Positions 34,124-43,263 of a stretch of 64,000 nt of DNA are shown piece by piece. This DNA comes from UMGS1519 sp050951005. Lineage in GTDB: Bacteria; Actinomycetota; Coriobacteriia; Coriobacteriales; Eggerthellaceae. The translations under genes were made by a program, and so were the position numbers. The notes beneath the pieces are model-generated. The model did no database searches and was not told the DNA's origin. It worked only from the letters and a program-made list of their open reading frames with translations. Each line of letters opens with the position of its first letter. The first letter of the stretch is position 1. The stretch lies in assembly GCA_050951005.1 (NCBI GenBank), contig JBMNIP010000001.1, positions 1-64,000 of the forward strand, read 5' to 3'.

Positions 34124-35316
34124 GCAGGATCCACAAGCTGATCGAACGCTACTGCCCAGACGGGGTGAATGTCATGCGGTTTGACGAAGCGTGCTCTTTG
34201 CATGCTCGGATTGGATGGCAGCGTTTAAAAAAAGACGAGCAGATGGAAAGTGGCGATTATCTTCTAATAACTGGTACTGATTTTACTGATGGCCATGAGA
34301 TAAATTATGACAGCTGCGTATATGTTTCTAAGGAACGCTATGACCAAGACAAGAATATACAGCTGAAAAATGGCGATGTGCTAATTACAAAAGATGGCAC
34401 CCTTGGTAAAGTCGCTGTTGTGAGCAATCTCCCAATGCCAGCAACACTCAATGGCGGAGTGTTCGTCGTTCGTGATAAAACCGGACTGTTAAATAATCGT
34501 TTCATTGCTCATTACTTACTTTCAGAGTCTTTTTCTCGAGAGGTTTACTCTCAGAGCACGGGATCCACAATAAAACACTTGACGCAAAAATTGTTTTCAA
34601 GATTAACAATTCCTGTGCCGCCGATGCCCGTGCAGGAGGAGATCGTCCGCGTACTAGACTCCTTCGCGGAGCTGGAGGCGGAGCTGGAGGCGGAGCTGGA
34701 GGCGCGCAAGGCACAATATTCCCATTACAGAAGCACTATTCTGTCTTTTCCGTCTGATACGCCTTCGGTCACTCTTAACTCGGTTTGTAAAAAAATCTTT
34801 GCGGGAGGCGACGCGCCCAGAGGATGCAATAAGGGACAACAGGCCCCATCTTCGGACGCGCCTTATCCTATATATTCAAATGGCACTGGCGCAAGTGCTC
34901 TATACGGCTATTCAGCAGAAAACCGAGTCTCCGAAGAAGCTATTACTATATCCGCCCGAGGCACAATTGGCTACCATACGATTAGGGAAGCTAATTTCAC
35001 ACCAATCATCCGATTGATTGTCTTGGTGCCAGATAATGATATTGTGCTGACCCGTTATTTGAATTACGCCCTAGACATAACAAATATAGGCGGGTCTTTT
35101 GGTGGGATTCCTCAAGTCACCGTTCCAGCTGTGAGGAAAGTACAAATTCCCCTACCGTCACTCGAAACTCAACAACATATCGTTTCGATGCTTGATGCTT
35201 TTTCGGATTTCACCACTTCGCTCGTATCTGGTCTCCCCGCCGAAATCGAGGCGCGCCGCAAGCAGTACGAGTACTATCGCGACAAACTGCTCACATTCAA
35301 AGAAAGGGCGTCATGA
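34120..35316 (+). CDS. hsdS: Type I specificity subunit HsdS
   Basis: 398 aa. Two target-recognition domains (about 10-165 and 210-375), each followed by a conserved helical spacer (PMPVQEEIVRVLDSFAELEAELEAELEARKAQY at 168-200; LETQQHIVSMLDAF...RRKQYEYYRDKLLTF at the end). The recognition domains are clearly more A+T-rich than hsdM/hsdR, the usual sign of domain swapping. A 12-bp sequence is repeated three times in the central spacer (34669-34704). HsdS sets the bipartite DNA target. Confidence 0.93.
   Translation: MSRIHKLIERYCPDGVNVMRFDEACSLHARIGWQRLKKDEQMESGDYLLITGTDFTDGHEINYDSCVYVSKERYDQDKNIQLKNGDVLITKDGTLGKVAVVSNLPMPATLNGGVFVVRDKTGLLNNRFIAHYLLSESFSREVYSQSTGSTIKHLTQKLFSRLTIPVPPMPVQEEIVRVLDSFAELEAELEAELEARKAQYSHYRSTILSFPSDTPSVTLNSVCKKIFAGGDAPRGCNKGQQAPSSDAPYPIYSNGTGASALYGYSAENRVSEEAITISARGTIGYHTIREANFTPIIRLIVLVPDNDIVLTRYLNYALDITNIGGSFGGIPQVTVPAVRKVQIPLPSLETQQHIVSMLDAFSDFTTSLVSGLPAEIEARRKQYEYYRDKLLTFKERAS
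34669..34704 (+). repeat. Three tandem 12-bp repeats in the hsdS spacer
   Basis: GAGCTGGAGGCG three times exactly, encoding Glu-Leu-Glu-Ala units. It lies in the helix separating the two target-recognition domains, at the place where EcoR124-type enzymes carry a variable number of TAEL repeats. Confidence 0.9.
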
Positions 35317-35753
35317 TGCGCTCCGTGGCATTGCGGTATGCGGAGAATTTCGCTCCTGAGTGCGGTACGATTGCCGCTCATCAGAAGGTGCTTTCTGATC
35401 TGGGTTTTGTTTGGTACGGGAAGCTCGGAAGCCCTGTTTCTTCCAAGGTGACTTCAGAGCTGTTGGCGGAAGACGACCCGAGAATACTCCTTATCCACAG
35501 CGGAGGCACTGAGCGATGGTGGGCGTATATCTCCTCGATTCAACGGGAGGTGCCACCTTCGACGGAAATCCCTGCATATTATAGAAATCAAGCAGAGAAA
35601 TTCGGATGTTGGTTCAAGATCATCAAGTTCGAGCGCGCCGAGCCTCATGTGATGTCCCGATGTAACGTTGTATCCTCGGGTAAGGTTCTAACTGAAGCAT
35701 CGAGACAGAGCGTTAGCCCATATTTCATCATTGACTATAACCCGGAGGGATAG
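35313..35753 (+). CDS. Unknown protein embedded in the hsd operon
   Basis: 146 aa; overlaps the hsdS stop by 4 bp and ends 3 bp before hsdR, so it is part of the operon. Contains RWWAYISSIQREVP (about 68-81), CWFKIIKFERAEP and a C-terminal SPYFIIDY. The aromatic pattern is faintly like EVE/PUA-type domains that read modified bases, but I cannot assign it. GC is lower than in hsdR. A role as a modifier of the restriction complex or an anti-phage accessory is inference from position only. Confidence 0.6.
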   Translation: MMRSVALRYAENFAPECGTIAAHQKVLSDLGFVWYGKLGSPVSSKVTSELLAEDDPRILLIHSGGTERWWAYISSIQREVPPSTEIPAYYRNQAEKFGCWFKIIKFERAEPHVMSRCNVVSSGKVLTEASRQSVSPYFIIDYNPEG

Positions 35754-35756
35754 TTT

Positions 35757-38700
35757 ATGACCGAGAACGGCTTCAAGACGAACCCAATACATGATGTTCC
35801 GGAGGAGCTGAACTACAGGCTCGACAGCATGCCGCACAAGGGCTCGGCCGCCGACGACCTGCCCTCCGACGTCGCCTTCGACGTCATGGCGACGGGCGGG
35901 CACGCCACGGTGTGCGCCACCAGCCCCATCGACGGGCAGCGCAGCGAGAGCTACCAGAGCGAGGCGGCGCTGGAGAAGGCGTTCATCGAGCAGCTGCAGC
36001 GCCAGGCTTACGAGTACGTCGTGTTCCCGAACGAGGACGAGCTGGTGGCGAACCTGCGCCGTCAGCTGGAGGCGCTGAACGGGTTCCGGTTCACCGACAA
36101 GGAGTGGAAGCGCTTCTTCGCCACGTCCATCGCCGGGGCGAACGAGGGCATCGTGGAGAAGACGCGGCGCATCCAGGAGGACTGGATCCAGCCGCTTTCG
36201 CGCGACGACGGCACCACCAAGAACGTCCGGCTCATCGACAAGCGCAACGTCCACAACAACCGCCTGCAGGTGACCAACCAGTACACGCAGCAGGGCAACT
36301 ACGAGAACCGCTACGACGTGACCATATTGGTGAACGGCCTTCCCCTGGTGCACGTGGAGCTGAAGCGGCGCGGCGTCGCCATAAAGGAGGCGTTCAACCA
36401 GATAGAGCGCTACCAGCGCGACAGCTTCTGGAGCGGCAGCGGGCTTTTCGAATACGTGCAGATCTTCGTCATCAGCAACGGCACGCACACCAAGTACTAC
36501 TCCAACACCACGCGCTGGACCCACGTGCAGGAGGCCCAGGGCAGGAAGCGGAGGGGCGCGAAGACGTCGAACAGCTTCGAGTTCACCAGCTGGTGGGCCG
36601 ACGCCGACAACAAGCCCATCCGCGACCTCATGCCCTTCACGAAGACCTTCTTCGCCAAGCACACCATCCTGAACATTCTCACGCGCTACTGCGTGTTCGA
36701 CACCGAGCAGGTGCTGAAGGTCATGCGCCCCTACCAGATCGTGGCCACGGAGCGCATCCTGAACCGCATCCTCATCAGCGAGAACGACAAGAGCATGCTG
36801 GGCACGCCGCGCGCGGGCGGCTACGTGTGGCACACCACCGGCTCGGGCAAGACGCTCACCAGCTTCAAGACCGCCCGGCTGGCCTCGGGCATGGAGGGCG
36901 TGGACAAGGTTATGTTCGTGGTGGACCGCCAGGACCTGGACTACCAGACCATGCGCGAGTACAACAAGTTCGAGGAGGGCGCCGTCGACGGATCGAGGAA
37001 CACGGCCGAGCTGGCGCGCAACCTCTCCGACGACGAGAAGCCGATACTCGTGACCACCATCCAGAAGCTCAGCTACTTCATCAAGTCGAACGCGAAGCAC
37101 CCCATCTACGACAAGCACGTGGTGATCATCTTCGACGAGTGCCACCGCAGCCAGTTCGGCGAGATGCACAAGGCCATCACGAGGCGCTTCAAGAACTACC
37201 ACCTGTTCGGGTTCACGGGCACGCCCATCTTCGCGGAGAACGCGCTCCAAAGCGGCAACCCCCAGCTCCGCACCACCGAGCAGGCCTTCGGCGACAGGCT
37301 GCACACCTACACCATCGTCGACGCCATCCGGGACGGGAACGTGCTGCCGTTCCGCATCGACTACATCAAGACCATCAAGGAGAAGGACGAGTTCCCCGAC
37401 GAGAAGGTGTACGGCATCTACCGCGACGCCGCCTACGCGGACAAGCGCCGCGTGGAGAAGGTGGTGGGCTACATCCTGGACCACTTCGACCAGAAGACGA
37501 AGCGCCAGCAGGGCTACAAGCTGAAGGACAAGCGCGTCATGGGCTTCAACTCGCTGTTCGCCACGTCGTCCATCGCCATGGCCAAGGAGTACTACGCGGC
37601 CTTCAAGCGCCTGCAGGCCGAGAGGCCCGGCGAGAAGCTGAAGGTGGGTCTGATCTACAGCTTCGGGGTGAACGAGGACGACTCGGGCAGCGGCCTTCCC
37701 GAGGAGGACTTCGACGTGGAGGCCCTGGATAAGCCCGACCGGGACTTCCTGGAGGACGCCATCTCCGACTACAACGACATGTTCCACACCAGCTTCTCCA
37801 CCGCAGGCAGCGGCAGGGACGGGTTCGACAACTACTACAAGGACGTCTCAGAGCGCCTGAAGAAGCGCGAGATAGACATCGTCATCGTGGTGAACATGTT
37901 CCTGACCGGCTTCGACGCCACCACGCTGAACACGCTGTGGGTGGACAAGGACCTGCGCCTGCACGGGCTGATCCAGGCGTTCTCCCGCACGAACCGCATA
38001 CTGAACTCGGTGAAGGACTTCGGCAACATCGTGTGCTTCCGCAACCTGGAGGACGAGGTGAACAAGGCCATCTCGCTGTTCGGCGACAAGGACGCGGCGG
38101 GCGTCGTGCTGCTCCGCCCCTACGCCGAGTACCTGGCGGAGTACCGCGACCGCCTGTCCCAGCTCTACGACATGCTGGCACCCGGCGAGGACCCGCTGGG
38201 CGAGCAGGCCGAGAAGGACTTCATCCGCCTGTGGGGCACCATCATGCGCCTGCGCAACATCCTGACCAGCTTCGACGAGTTCGCCGACGACGACCCCATG
38301 CCGCCGCGCGACGAGCAGGACTACCGCAGCGTCTACACCGACCTGTACCAGAAGTACCGCCGGAACGCGGGCGAGGAGGCGCTGATCAACGACGACCTGG
38401 TGTTCGAGGTCGAGCTGCTGAAGCAGGTGGACGTGAACATCGACTACATCCTGATGCTGGTGCAGAAGTACCACGACTCCAACTGCCAGGACAGGCTGAT
38501 CATCGCCGACGTGGAGCGTGCCATCGGCTCCAGCTACGAGCTGCGCAACAAGCGCGACCTCATCGAGCAGTTCATCGACAGCCTGGAGACCTCCGACGAC
38601 GTGACCGCCGACTGGGAGAAGTACATCGCCAATAAGCGCGAGGAGGAGCTGACCGTCATCGTGTCCGAGGAGAACCTGGATGACGAGAAGACCCATGACC

Positions 38701-38879
38701 TGATGGAGCGCGCGTTCCGGGATGGCGGCATCCCCGAGAGCGGCACCGAGGTGACGTCGCTCATGCTGAACAAGCCCAGCAGGTTCGGCAAGGGCGGGGC
38801 CGCGTACGCCCAGACGAAGGACCGCGTGGTGAGCAGGCTGAAGGCGTTCTTCGAGAGGTTCTCGGGGCTGGGCGCGTAG
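35757..38879 (+). CDS. hsdR: Type I restriction endonuclease HsdR
   Basis: 1040 aa. N-terminal nuclease domain with the PD-(D/E)xK-like VHVELKRRG (about 198-206) and QIERY; two RecA-like motor domains with Walker A HTTGSGKTLTSF (about 358), Walker B FDECHRS (about 459), FTGTPIF (motif III) and later VVNMFLTGFDATTLNTL and QAFSRTNR. It translocates DNA and cuts at a distance when the target is unmethylated. The C-terminal part (about 800-1040) is the helical domain binding M2S. Full length; no frameshift seen. Confidence 0.95.
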   Translation: MTENGFKTNPIHDVPEELNYRLDSMPHKGSAADDLPSDVAFDVMATGGHATVCATSPIDGQRSESYQSEAALEKAFIEQLQRQAYEYVVFPNEDELVANLRRQLEALNGFRFTDKEWKRFFATSIAGANEGIVEKTRRIQEDWIQPLSRDDGTTKNVRLIDKRNVHNNRLQVTNQYTQQGNYENRYDVTILVNGLPLVHVELKRRGVAIKEAFNQIERYQRDSFWSGSGLFEYVQIFVISNGTHTKYYSNTTRWTHVQEAQGRKRRGAKTSNSFEFTSWWADADNKPIRDLMPFTKTFFAKHTILNILTRYCVFDTEQVLKVMRPYQIVATERILNRILISENDKSMLGTPRAGGYVWHTTGSGKTLTSFKTARLASGMEGVDKVMFVVDRQDLDYQTMREYNKFEEGAVDGSRNTAELARNLSDDEKPILVTTIQKLSYFIKSNAKHPIYDKHVVIIFDECHRSQFGEMHKAITRRFKNYHLFGFTGTPIFAENALQSGNPQLRTTEQAFGDRLHTYTIVDAIRDGNVLPFRIDYIKTIKEKDEFPDEKVYGIYRDAAYADKRRVEKVVGYILDHFDQKTKRQQGYKLKDKRVMGFNSLFATSSIAMAKEYYAAFKRLQAERPGEKLKVGLIYSFGVNEDDSGSGLPEEDFDVEALDKPDRDFLEDAISDYNDMFHTSFSTAGSGRDGFDNYYKDVSERLKKREIDIVIVVNMFLTGFDATTLNTLWVDKDLRLHGLIQAFSRTNRILNSVKDFGNIVCFRNLEDEVNKAISLFGDKDAAGVVLLRPYAEYLAEYRDRLSQLYDMLAPGEDPLGEQAEKDFIRLWGTIMRLRNILTSFDEFADDDPMPPRDEQDYRSVYTDLYQKYRRNAGEEALINDDLVFEVELLKQVDVNIDYILMLVQKYHDSNCQDRLIIADVERAIGSSYELRNKRDLIEQFIDSLETSDDVTADWEKYIANKREEELTVIVSEENLDDEKTHDLMERAFRDGGIPESGTEVTSLMLNKPSRFGKGGAAYAQTKDRVVSRLKAFFERFSGLGA

Positions 38880-39064
38880 GCGCCGTTCTCCTGCGTTTCC
38901 CGGGTCTCACCCTGAGCCGCCGAAGGCCTTGCTGGTGCTGGCGTACTTCGGGGCATGCATGCACCCCATTCAGTGACCTTCGGTTGCGGGCGCGGGCCAG
39001 AAACGTATAGTTGAGGAAAAACGCGATGACATCTCATCGTGCAGGCGCCCAGTGAATTCCTCGG

Positions 39065-39106
39065 CTCGGTGAACGCTATGCCGATATCGGCATAGCGTCC
39101 ACCGAG
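39065..39106. repeat. 42-bp near-perfect inverted repeat
   Basis: A 26-bp uninterrupted palindrome centred on GATATC (39073-39098) is extended by CTCGGTG / CACCGAG arms with one mismatch between. No T run follows on either strand, so a simple intrinsic terminator is unlikely. Confidence 0.8.
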
Positions 39107-39131
39107 AAGCCTGTTTTAGGGAGGGAGGCTT

Positions 39132-39179
39132 CTGGCCACAATATGGCCAGAATTTCTTGAAATGGCCTGATTTTCTTGA
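39132..39179. repeat. TGGCC repeats at island 2 right end
   Basis: Inverted CTGGCCA (39132-39138) / TGGCCAG (39144-39150), and a 17-bp direct repeat TGGCC(A/T)GA(A/T)TTTCTTGA at 39144 and 39163. Candidate recombinase arm sites, of a type different from island 1. Confidence 0.5.
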
Positions 39180-39254
39180 GTAACGTTGACTGTTCTATAA
39201 GCTTTTAAACTGGTATTTCTTCAATTTAGCTTGGGATAGATGCACCCCGGCTCA

Positions 39255-39301
39255 CTCTCCTAAAGCGGGTGTCGACGGTTCGAATCCGCCCGGGGGCACC
39301 A
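39255..39301 (+). repeat. att copy 3 (right end of the composite island)
   Basis: 47 bases identical to tRNA-Arg 24115-24161. The preceding bases (GGGATAGATGCACC...GCTCA) still resemble the tRNA D arm, so this is a decayed tRNA 5' half. Confidence 0.9.
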
Positions 39302-39311
39302 TGAAAAGACG

Positions 39312-39350
39312 CAGGCCAGATGGGAATCCCGTCTGGCCTGATTATTGTTT
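39312..39350 (+). terminator. Original chromosomal terminator of tRNA-Arg
   Basis: CAGGCCAGA-GGG-AAT-CCC-TCTGGCCTG type hairpin followed by ATTATTGTTT. It directly follows att copy 3 and so probably ended tRNA-Arg before the islands arrived. It may also stop the minus-strand gene from 39369. Confidence 0.7.
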
Positions 39351-39368
39351 GCGGGAACCGCTCTCCCG

Positions 39369-41807
39369 CTATTCTTCTTCGCCGATGCCGGCCGTCTTGA
39401 TGACAAAGGAAACGGTACCATCAGTGCCCTTCGTCTTTCCCGAGAAGCTATCATAGTTCTTTGCACCCTTGACCATTGCCTTCAGGCGAGGTCCCACCTC
39501 GTCGATTGCGCCTTGCACCGTATCGACGATCTTGGTGATTGCCTGGTCATCGTACTTGTGCAGGCTTGAAGCCAGTGTCTTTGACCAGGAGGCCGCGCTC
39601 TTGATGCCCTTCGTCAACGCCGGCGTGCTCGAAGAGAGCGTGCCCGTTCCCTTCGAGATCTTGTCAGCGCCGGCATCCAGCGAGCCGATGCCTGCAACCA
39701 GCGCCTTGGACGATGTCGCGAGCTTCTTGTTGCCAGCGGCGATTGTCTTCGCTCCGGAAAGCGCGCTGGCCGATCCCGTCGCGAGGCTCTTGCCGCCCTT
39801 GGCCGCACTCTGCGAGCCGGTATCCAGCGTCGTGGCGCCCTTGGCGAGCGTTCCCAACCCGGAGCAGAGCTGCGCCTGCCCGGAAGCGGTTTTCGAAAGC
39901 GCCGATGAGAGGGACGACGTTCCCGATGCGACCTGATACAGACCCGATTCGAGTACCGTCGTCCTCGCATGAATTCCCTTCGTGTGCTCGTACAGCGTGT
40001 TGAAATCCGCATCCTCAAGATAGCTCGACAGGCTCTTCGAAGAACTGCGCAAGTCGCTGGCAGCGCTCGAGGTGCTGTTCGAGTCAACGTTGTCCAGACT
40101 GCTGTTCGCAGCGTCGGCATTGTCCGAGGCAGAGCCGATGCTGTTCATCGCCTCTTGCAGCTTCTCCTTGTCCTTTGCGCTCATCGAACTCGTATCGATC
40201 GAGGAAAGCGCGTCAGAAGCGTCGGAAAGCTCGGACTGCGTCGCACTCACATCGTCTTTCGCGTCATCAACCTCGGAGCCCACGGCATCGAGCGTGTCGG
40301 CCGCATCGCTTGCCGTGGAAGCTGCCGAAGATATGCTCCCGGAGCTGTTCACCAGCCCTTTTGCCTCATCCTCCACCTTACTTGCCGTGGCATCGGCAGC
40401 CTGAGCCTGCCCGTACAACGTACTCGCGCCCGACTTGTCGCCTGTGCTGCCGACCGATGCCGAGAGCTTCGCAGCGCTCTCAGAAATCGTGGCCATAGCA
40501 TCGGAAAGCTTAGAAGCGCTCGAGTTGGCAGTCGCAAGCCCCGTCGATAGGCTCGAGGCGCCCGTCGACAACGTATCTAGGCCCGTCGATAGGCTCGAGG
40601 CGCCCGTCGAGAGCGTGCCGAGCCCCTTTGCCAAGCTCGCCGTGCCATTCGAAAGCTGTTTGGTCGAGCTCGGAAGCGCGCTTGTGGACTTCTTGAGCGT
40701 GCCCGTGCCCTTCGCGAGCGAGCCCGCACCTTTGGCGAGTTTGTCAACCCCCGCTTGCAGCGTTTCACCGCCCGCCGCAAGCTTGACCATGCCGGCAGCG
40801 AGCGTGTCGCCGCCAGATGCCAGCGCATCCATCGAAGACTGCAACGTCCCTAGCGTGCTCTCGACGTTGCCCGTGTTGATTTTGTCGGTGTCGATGTCCC
40901 TAAAGGGGCTGCACGTCGCCATCGTCACTGTGCTCCCCAGCTTGAAGTCCTTCACATCGGCTTCGAACTCGAAGTGGTCCGGGATGTCGACCTCTGCTGC
41001 CGCACTGCCCAGCCCAAGCGATTTGACCAGGTCAGGCGCTCCGTAGCCGACAACGATGGTGCGTCCCGACACCTTTACGGTCTTGCCGTTCGTGACCTTG
41101 ATGTTCTTGAAGCGGTCGCTGTCCGGCAAAAACGCGCTCACATAGACGAATGGCACGCATACATCCTCGTTCTTGCCCTTGACTTTGACGTCCTTCTTCG
41201 TCTTGTTCTTGTAGTCAAAGCGGATCTTGACATGTCCGCTCTTGCCCTCCAGATTGTCTGCGGAAAGCTTCTTACCGTTGAGCCAATAGCTCACCTTGAT
41301 GCCGACGGGCACTTCCTTGTCTGTCGAGCCGGTATATGAGATGGTATCGCCGGCCTGCGCCCAGATAAGATTTCCTTCGTTGTCCGACCAATCATCCGCG
41401 CCTTCGACGTCCGCGATGTCGGTCAGGTCCGTTTTGTCCTTGAGGTACGTCGAGCCATCGTCGTTGGAGAGCTTTGCAGTGACTGTGGTATCGGTGGGCG
41501 TGCCGTCGCTTTTGGCGTCTACGTGCACCGTCTCATTCTTTGATGACGCATTCTTGGCATGCGAGACTGCGTAAGTGCTATTCGCTGCCGCTGCCTGCTC
41601 AGTCGGTGCCGTGTCCCCTTCATTCGAGTTAAGTTCGGCGGCGGGCGTGCTGCCAAGCACTGCGACTTGGCCTACTGCTATCGCCGCTGCCACCACGCCA
41701 ACGCCAGCCCACACGAGCATGCGCTTTTTAGGCTTGCCCGTGCCAGGGTACGCAGCATTGTTCTTCAGTTGACGGGAATCGGCATGTCTGTTCTCTTTCG
41801 AATCCAT
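39369..41807 (-). CDS. YhgE/Pip-like membrane-anchored heptad-repeat protein
   Basis: 812 aa from the Met preceded by AAAGGA. A basic N-terminus and one transmembrane helix (about 30-50) act as anchor; a beta-rich region follows (about 90-320). From about 330 to 770 there are long helical repeats of the LxxGxxxLxxG type (LSTGASSLSTGLDTLSTGASSL), a hallmark of YhgE/Pip-type proteins. It is probably cotranscribed with the ABC-2-like protein upstream (59 bp gap), likely forming an envelope-spanning exporter or surface fibre. No second transmembrane cluster seen at its C-terminus. Confidence 0.65.
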   Translation of the reverse strand: MDSKENRHADSRQLKNNAAYPGTGKPKKRMLVWAGVGVVAAAIAVGQVAVLGSTPAAELNSNEGDTAPTEQAAAANSTYAVSHAKNASSKNETVHVDAKSDGTPTDTTVTAKLSNDDGSTYLKDKTDLTDIADVEGADDWSDNEGNLIWAQAGDTISYTGSTDKEVPVGIKVSYWLNGKKLSADNLEGKSGHVKIRFDYKNKTKKDVKVKGKNEDVCVPFVYVSAFLPDSDRFKNIKVTNGKTVKVSGRTIVVGYGAPDLVKSLGLGSAAAEVDIPDHFEFEADVKDFKLGSTVTMATCSPFRDIDTDKINTGNVESTLGTLQSSMDALASGGDTLAAGMVKLAAGGETLQAGVDKLAKGAGSLAKGTGTLKKSTSALPSSTKQLSNGTASLAKGLGTLSTGASSLSTGLDTLSTGASSLSTGLATANSSASKLSDAMATISESAAKLSASVGSTGDKSGASTLYGQAQAADATASKVEDEAKGLVNSSGSISSAASTASDAADTLDAVGSEVDDAKDDVSATQSELSDASDALSSIDTSSMSAKDKEKLQEAMNSIGSASDNADAANSSLDNVDSNSTSSAASDLRSSSKSLSSYLEDADFNTLYEHTKGIHARTTVLESGLYQVASGTSSLSSALSKTASGQAQLCSGLGTLAKGATTLDTGSQSAAKGGKSLATGSASALSGAKTIAAGNKKLATSSKALVAGIGSLDAGADKISKGTGTLSSSTPALTKGIKSAASWSKTLASSLHKYDDQAITKIVDTVQGAIDEVGPRLKAMVKGAKNYDSFSGKTKGTDGTVSFVIKTAGIGEEE

Positions 41808-41866
41808 GATCGTCCTTTCGAACCTTCTGGTACGCGAAAACCCTGTACCGCGCACGGCTCTTCATG

Positions 41867-43114
41867 TCATGCCGCATCCATTGCGGGCGAGGACTCCGGT
41901 TCGGCTTCCGCGCTCTGCTCGTTCTGTTGTTGCGGGCGTTTTGGGAGCACCACTGCGACGATGAATGCGATGATTCCCACGCCAGCCGTGATGAGAAGCT
42001 GGGCCATATCGCCCGCCTGCGGAGCAAGCCCCTGGTAGATAATGAGACGCAGAGAATTGCCCATGAAGCGCTGCGGAGCCCAAGGATAAATCCACGTCGC
42101 ATAAAACGTGGGCAGCATTTCCACCGCGAGCACCGCCGTCGGCATACCGAGCCCAAAGGTCGCCGCCGAAATGATTGCGCCCACTACGAGCGAAAGGTCG
42201 CACAGCCCGACGATGGCGACAATTAAGCAGAAGCACGAGAACCAGAGGAACGAGAACTCCTGGCCAAAGGGTAGCGTGAGCCCGCCGATGGCCATCTGGA
42301 TCACGAGCGCAAGCAGTGCGATGAGCGCAGAAAGCGCGGCTGCATAGAGCAGCTGTTGACCGATGGCCTTCATCCGTTCGGCGCGCGTTGCCCGACGGCG
42401 CGGGTACACAAGCGTACTCAGCAGAATCGAGGAGATGAGCGTCATGATAGTGAGCGAAAGCACCGTCATGGGCACCGTGAGAGTCGGGCCCAGCGTGCCG
42501 CCCCCCACATCGGAATCGTTCACCATCTCAATCTCGGTGCCAACACCATAGCCCAAGAGAAGCTCGGAGACGGTGTTCTTTACGGTCGCGGCGACGGTCG
42601 GGTTCTTCCCGCGATTGAGCAGCACCTTGACCGACGGCGTACTCCCAATGCCCATCTTGTCGTAGAGCATGCTCGAAGTGAAGTCTTTCGAGATGATGAT
42701 CGCGCCATAGTATTCGTTGCGCGCAAGCGCATCTCGAGCCTGCTGTTCGGAGTCGAGCTGCGTCCACCTAAGCGCATCACTCGATATTGTTGAGGAACTG
42801 GAGCTGCTCGAATCGGAATCAGATGAGGAGTAGCCGTCGGAGCTGCTGTTTTCGCCGTCGGAGCCCGAGAGCAGCGAGCTCGATTCGCTGTTGGGATCGC
42901 TTCCGTTGCCGGTAAAGCGATCCACCAGGGTGTCGCCGATGTTCACCGAGTCTTTCCCGGACCCGACGCCCTCGTCGAGTGACACGATGGCGAACGGTAC
43001 CTCGTGCGGACTGCCTTGCAGAAGCGGTGGAATCACAAGGCTCATCACGCAGAACAAGACTACCGCGACCGTGACGGGTACCACGAACTTTATCTTGGCG
43101 AGTTTCTCTTCCAT
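41867..43114 (-). CDS. ABC-2/YhgE-type membrane permease
   Basis: 415 aa from Met in MEEKLAKIKF. One N-terminal helix, an extracytoplasmic domain (about 35-200) with a Ser/Asp-rich stretch, then five helices (about 215-395) as in ABC-2 permeases (VPMTVLSLTIMTLISSILLSTLVYPRRR). No ATPase gene is nearby, which is usual for YhgE/Pip relatives. First gene of a two-gene unit divergent from tetR and presumably repressed by it. Confidence 0.68.
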   Translation of the reverse strand: MEEKLAKIKFVVPVTVAVVLFCVMSLVIPPLLQGSPHEVPFAIVSLDEGVGSGKDSVNIGDTLVDRFTGNGSDPNSESSSLLSGSDGENSSSDGYSSSDSDSSSSSSSTISSDALRWTQLDSEQQARDALARNEYYGAIIISKDFTSSMLYDKMGIGSTPSVKVLLNRGKNPTVAATVKNTVSELLLGYGVGTEIEMVNDSDVGGGTLGPTLTVPMTVLSLTIMTLISSILLSTLVYPRRRATRAERMKAIGQQLLYAAALSALIALLALVIQMAIGGLTLPFGQEFSFLWFSCFCLIVAIVGLCDLSLVVGAIISAATFGLGMPTAVLAVEMLPTFYATWIYPWAPQRFMGNSLRLIIYQGLAPQAGDMAQLLITAGVGIIAFIVAVVLPKRPQQQNEQSAEAEPESSPAMDAA

Positions 43115-43185
43115 TTCCTCTTTCTCCCTGCATCCCAGACAACACACGCTTGTGCGCTCAGTCCAACGTCTGGTAAGCTCGCCTT

Positions 43186-43214
43186 TAATCGTAATTAGAC
43201 GCTGATTATGATTA
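43186..43214. promoter_or_regulatory. TetR operator-like inverted repeat
   Basis: TAATCGTAAT (43186-43195) and ATTATGATTA (43205-43214) are inverted with one mismatch and a 9-bp spacer, in the gap between the divergent exporter and tetR genes. Confidence 0.65.
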
Positions 43215-43263
43215 AATAGAACGAATTAGAAACTTCGTCTGGTTTAGCGTAAAAGGAGGATGG

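Larger units (their letters stand above)
38880..39254. other. Right end of island 2, non-coding
   Basis: 375 bp without a gene. It contains a 42-bp inverted repeat (39065-39106) and short repeats around TGGCC (39132-39179) before att copy 3. Confidence 0.55.

Noticed and set aside
34120..35316. hsdS as a broken gene because of its sharp base-composition change
   Set aside because: Frame is intact across both recognition domains and both conserved spacers; composition shift is usual for exchanged recognition domains.
35688..37787. 699-residue minus-strand open frame
   Set aside because: Shadow of hsdR; mostly Val/Leu/His/Arg runs with no recognisable fold.
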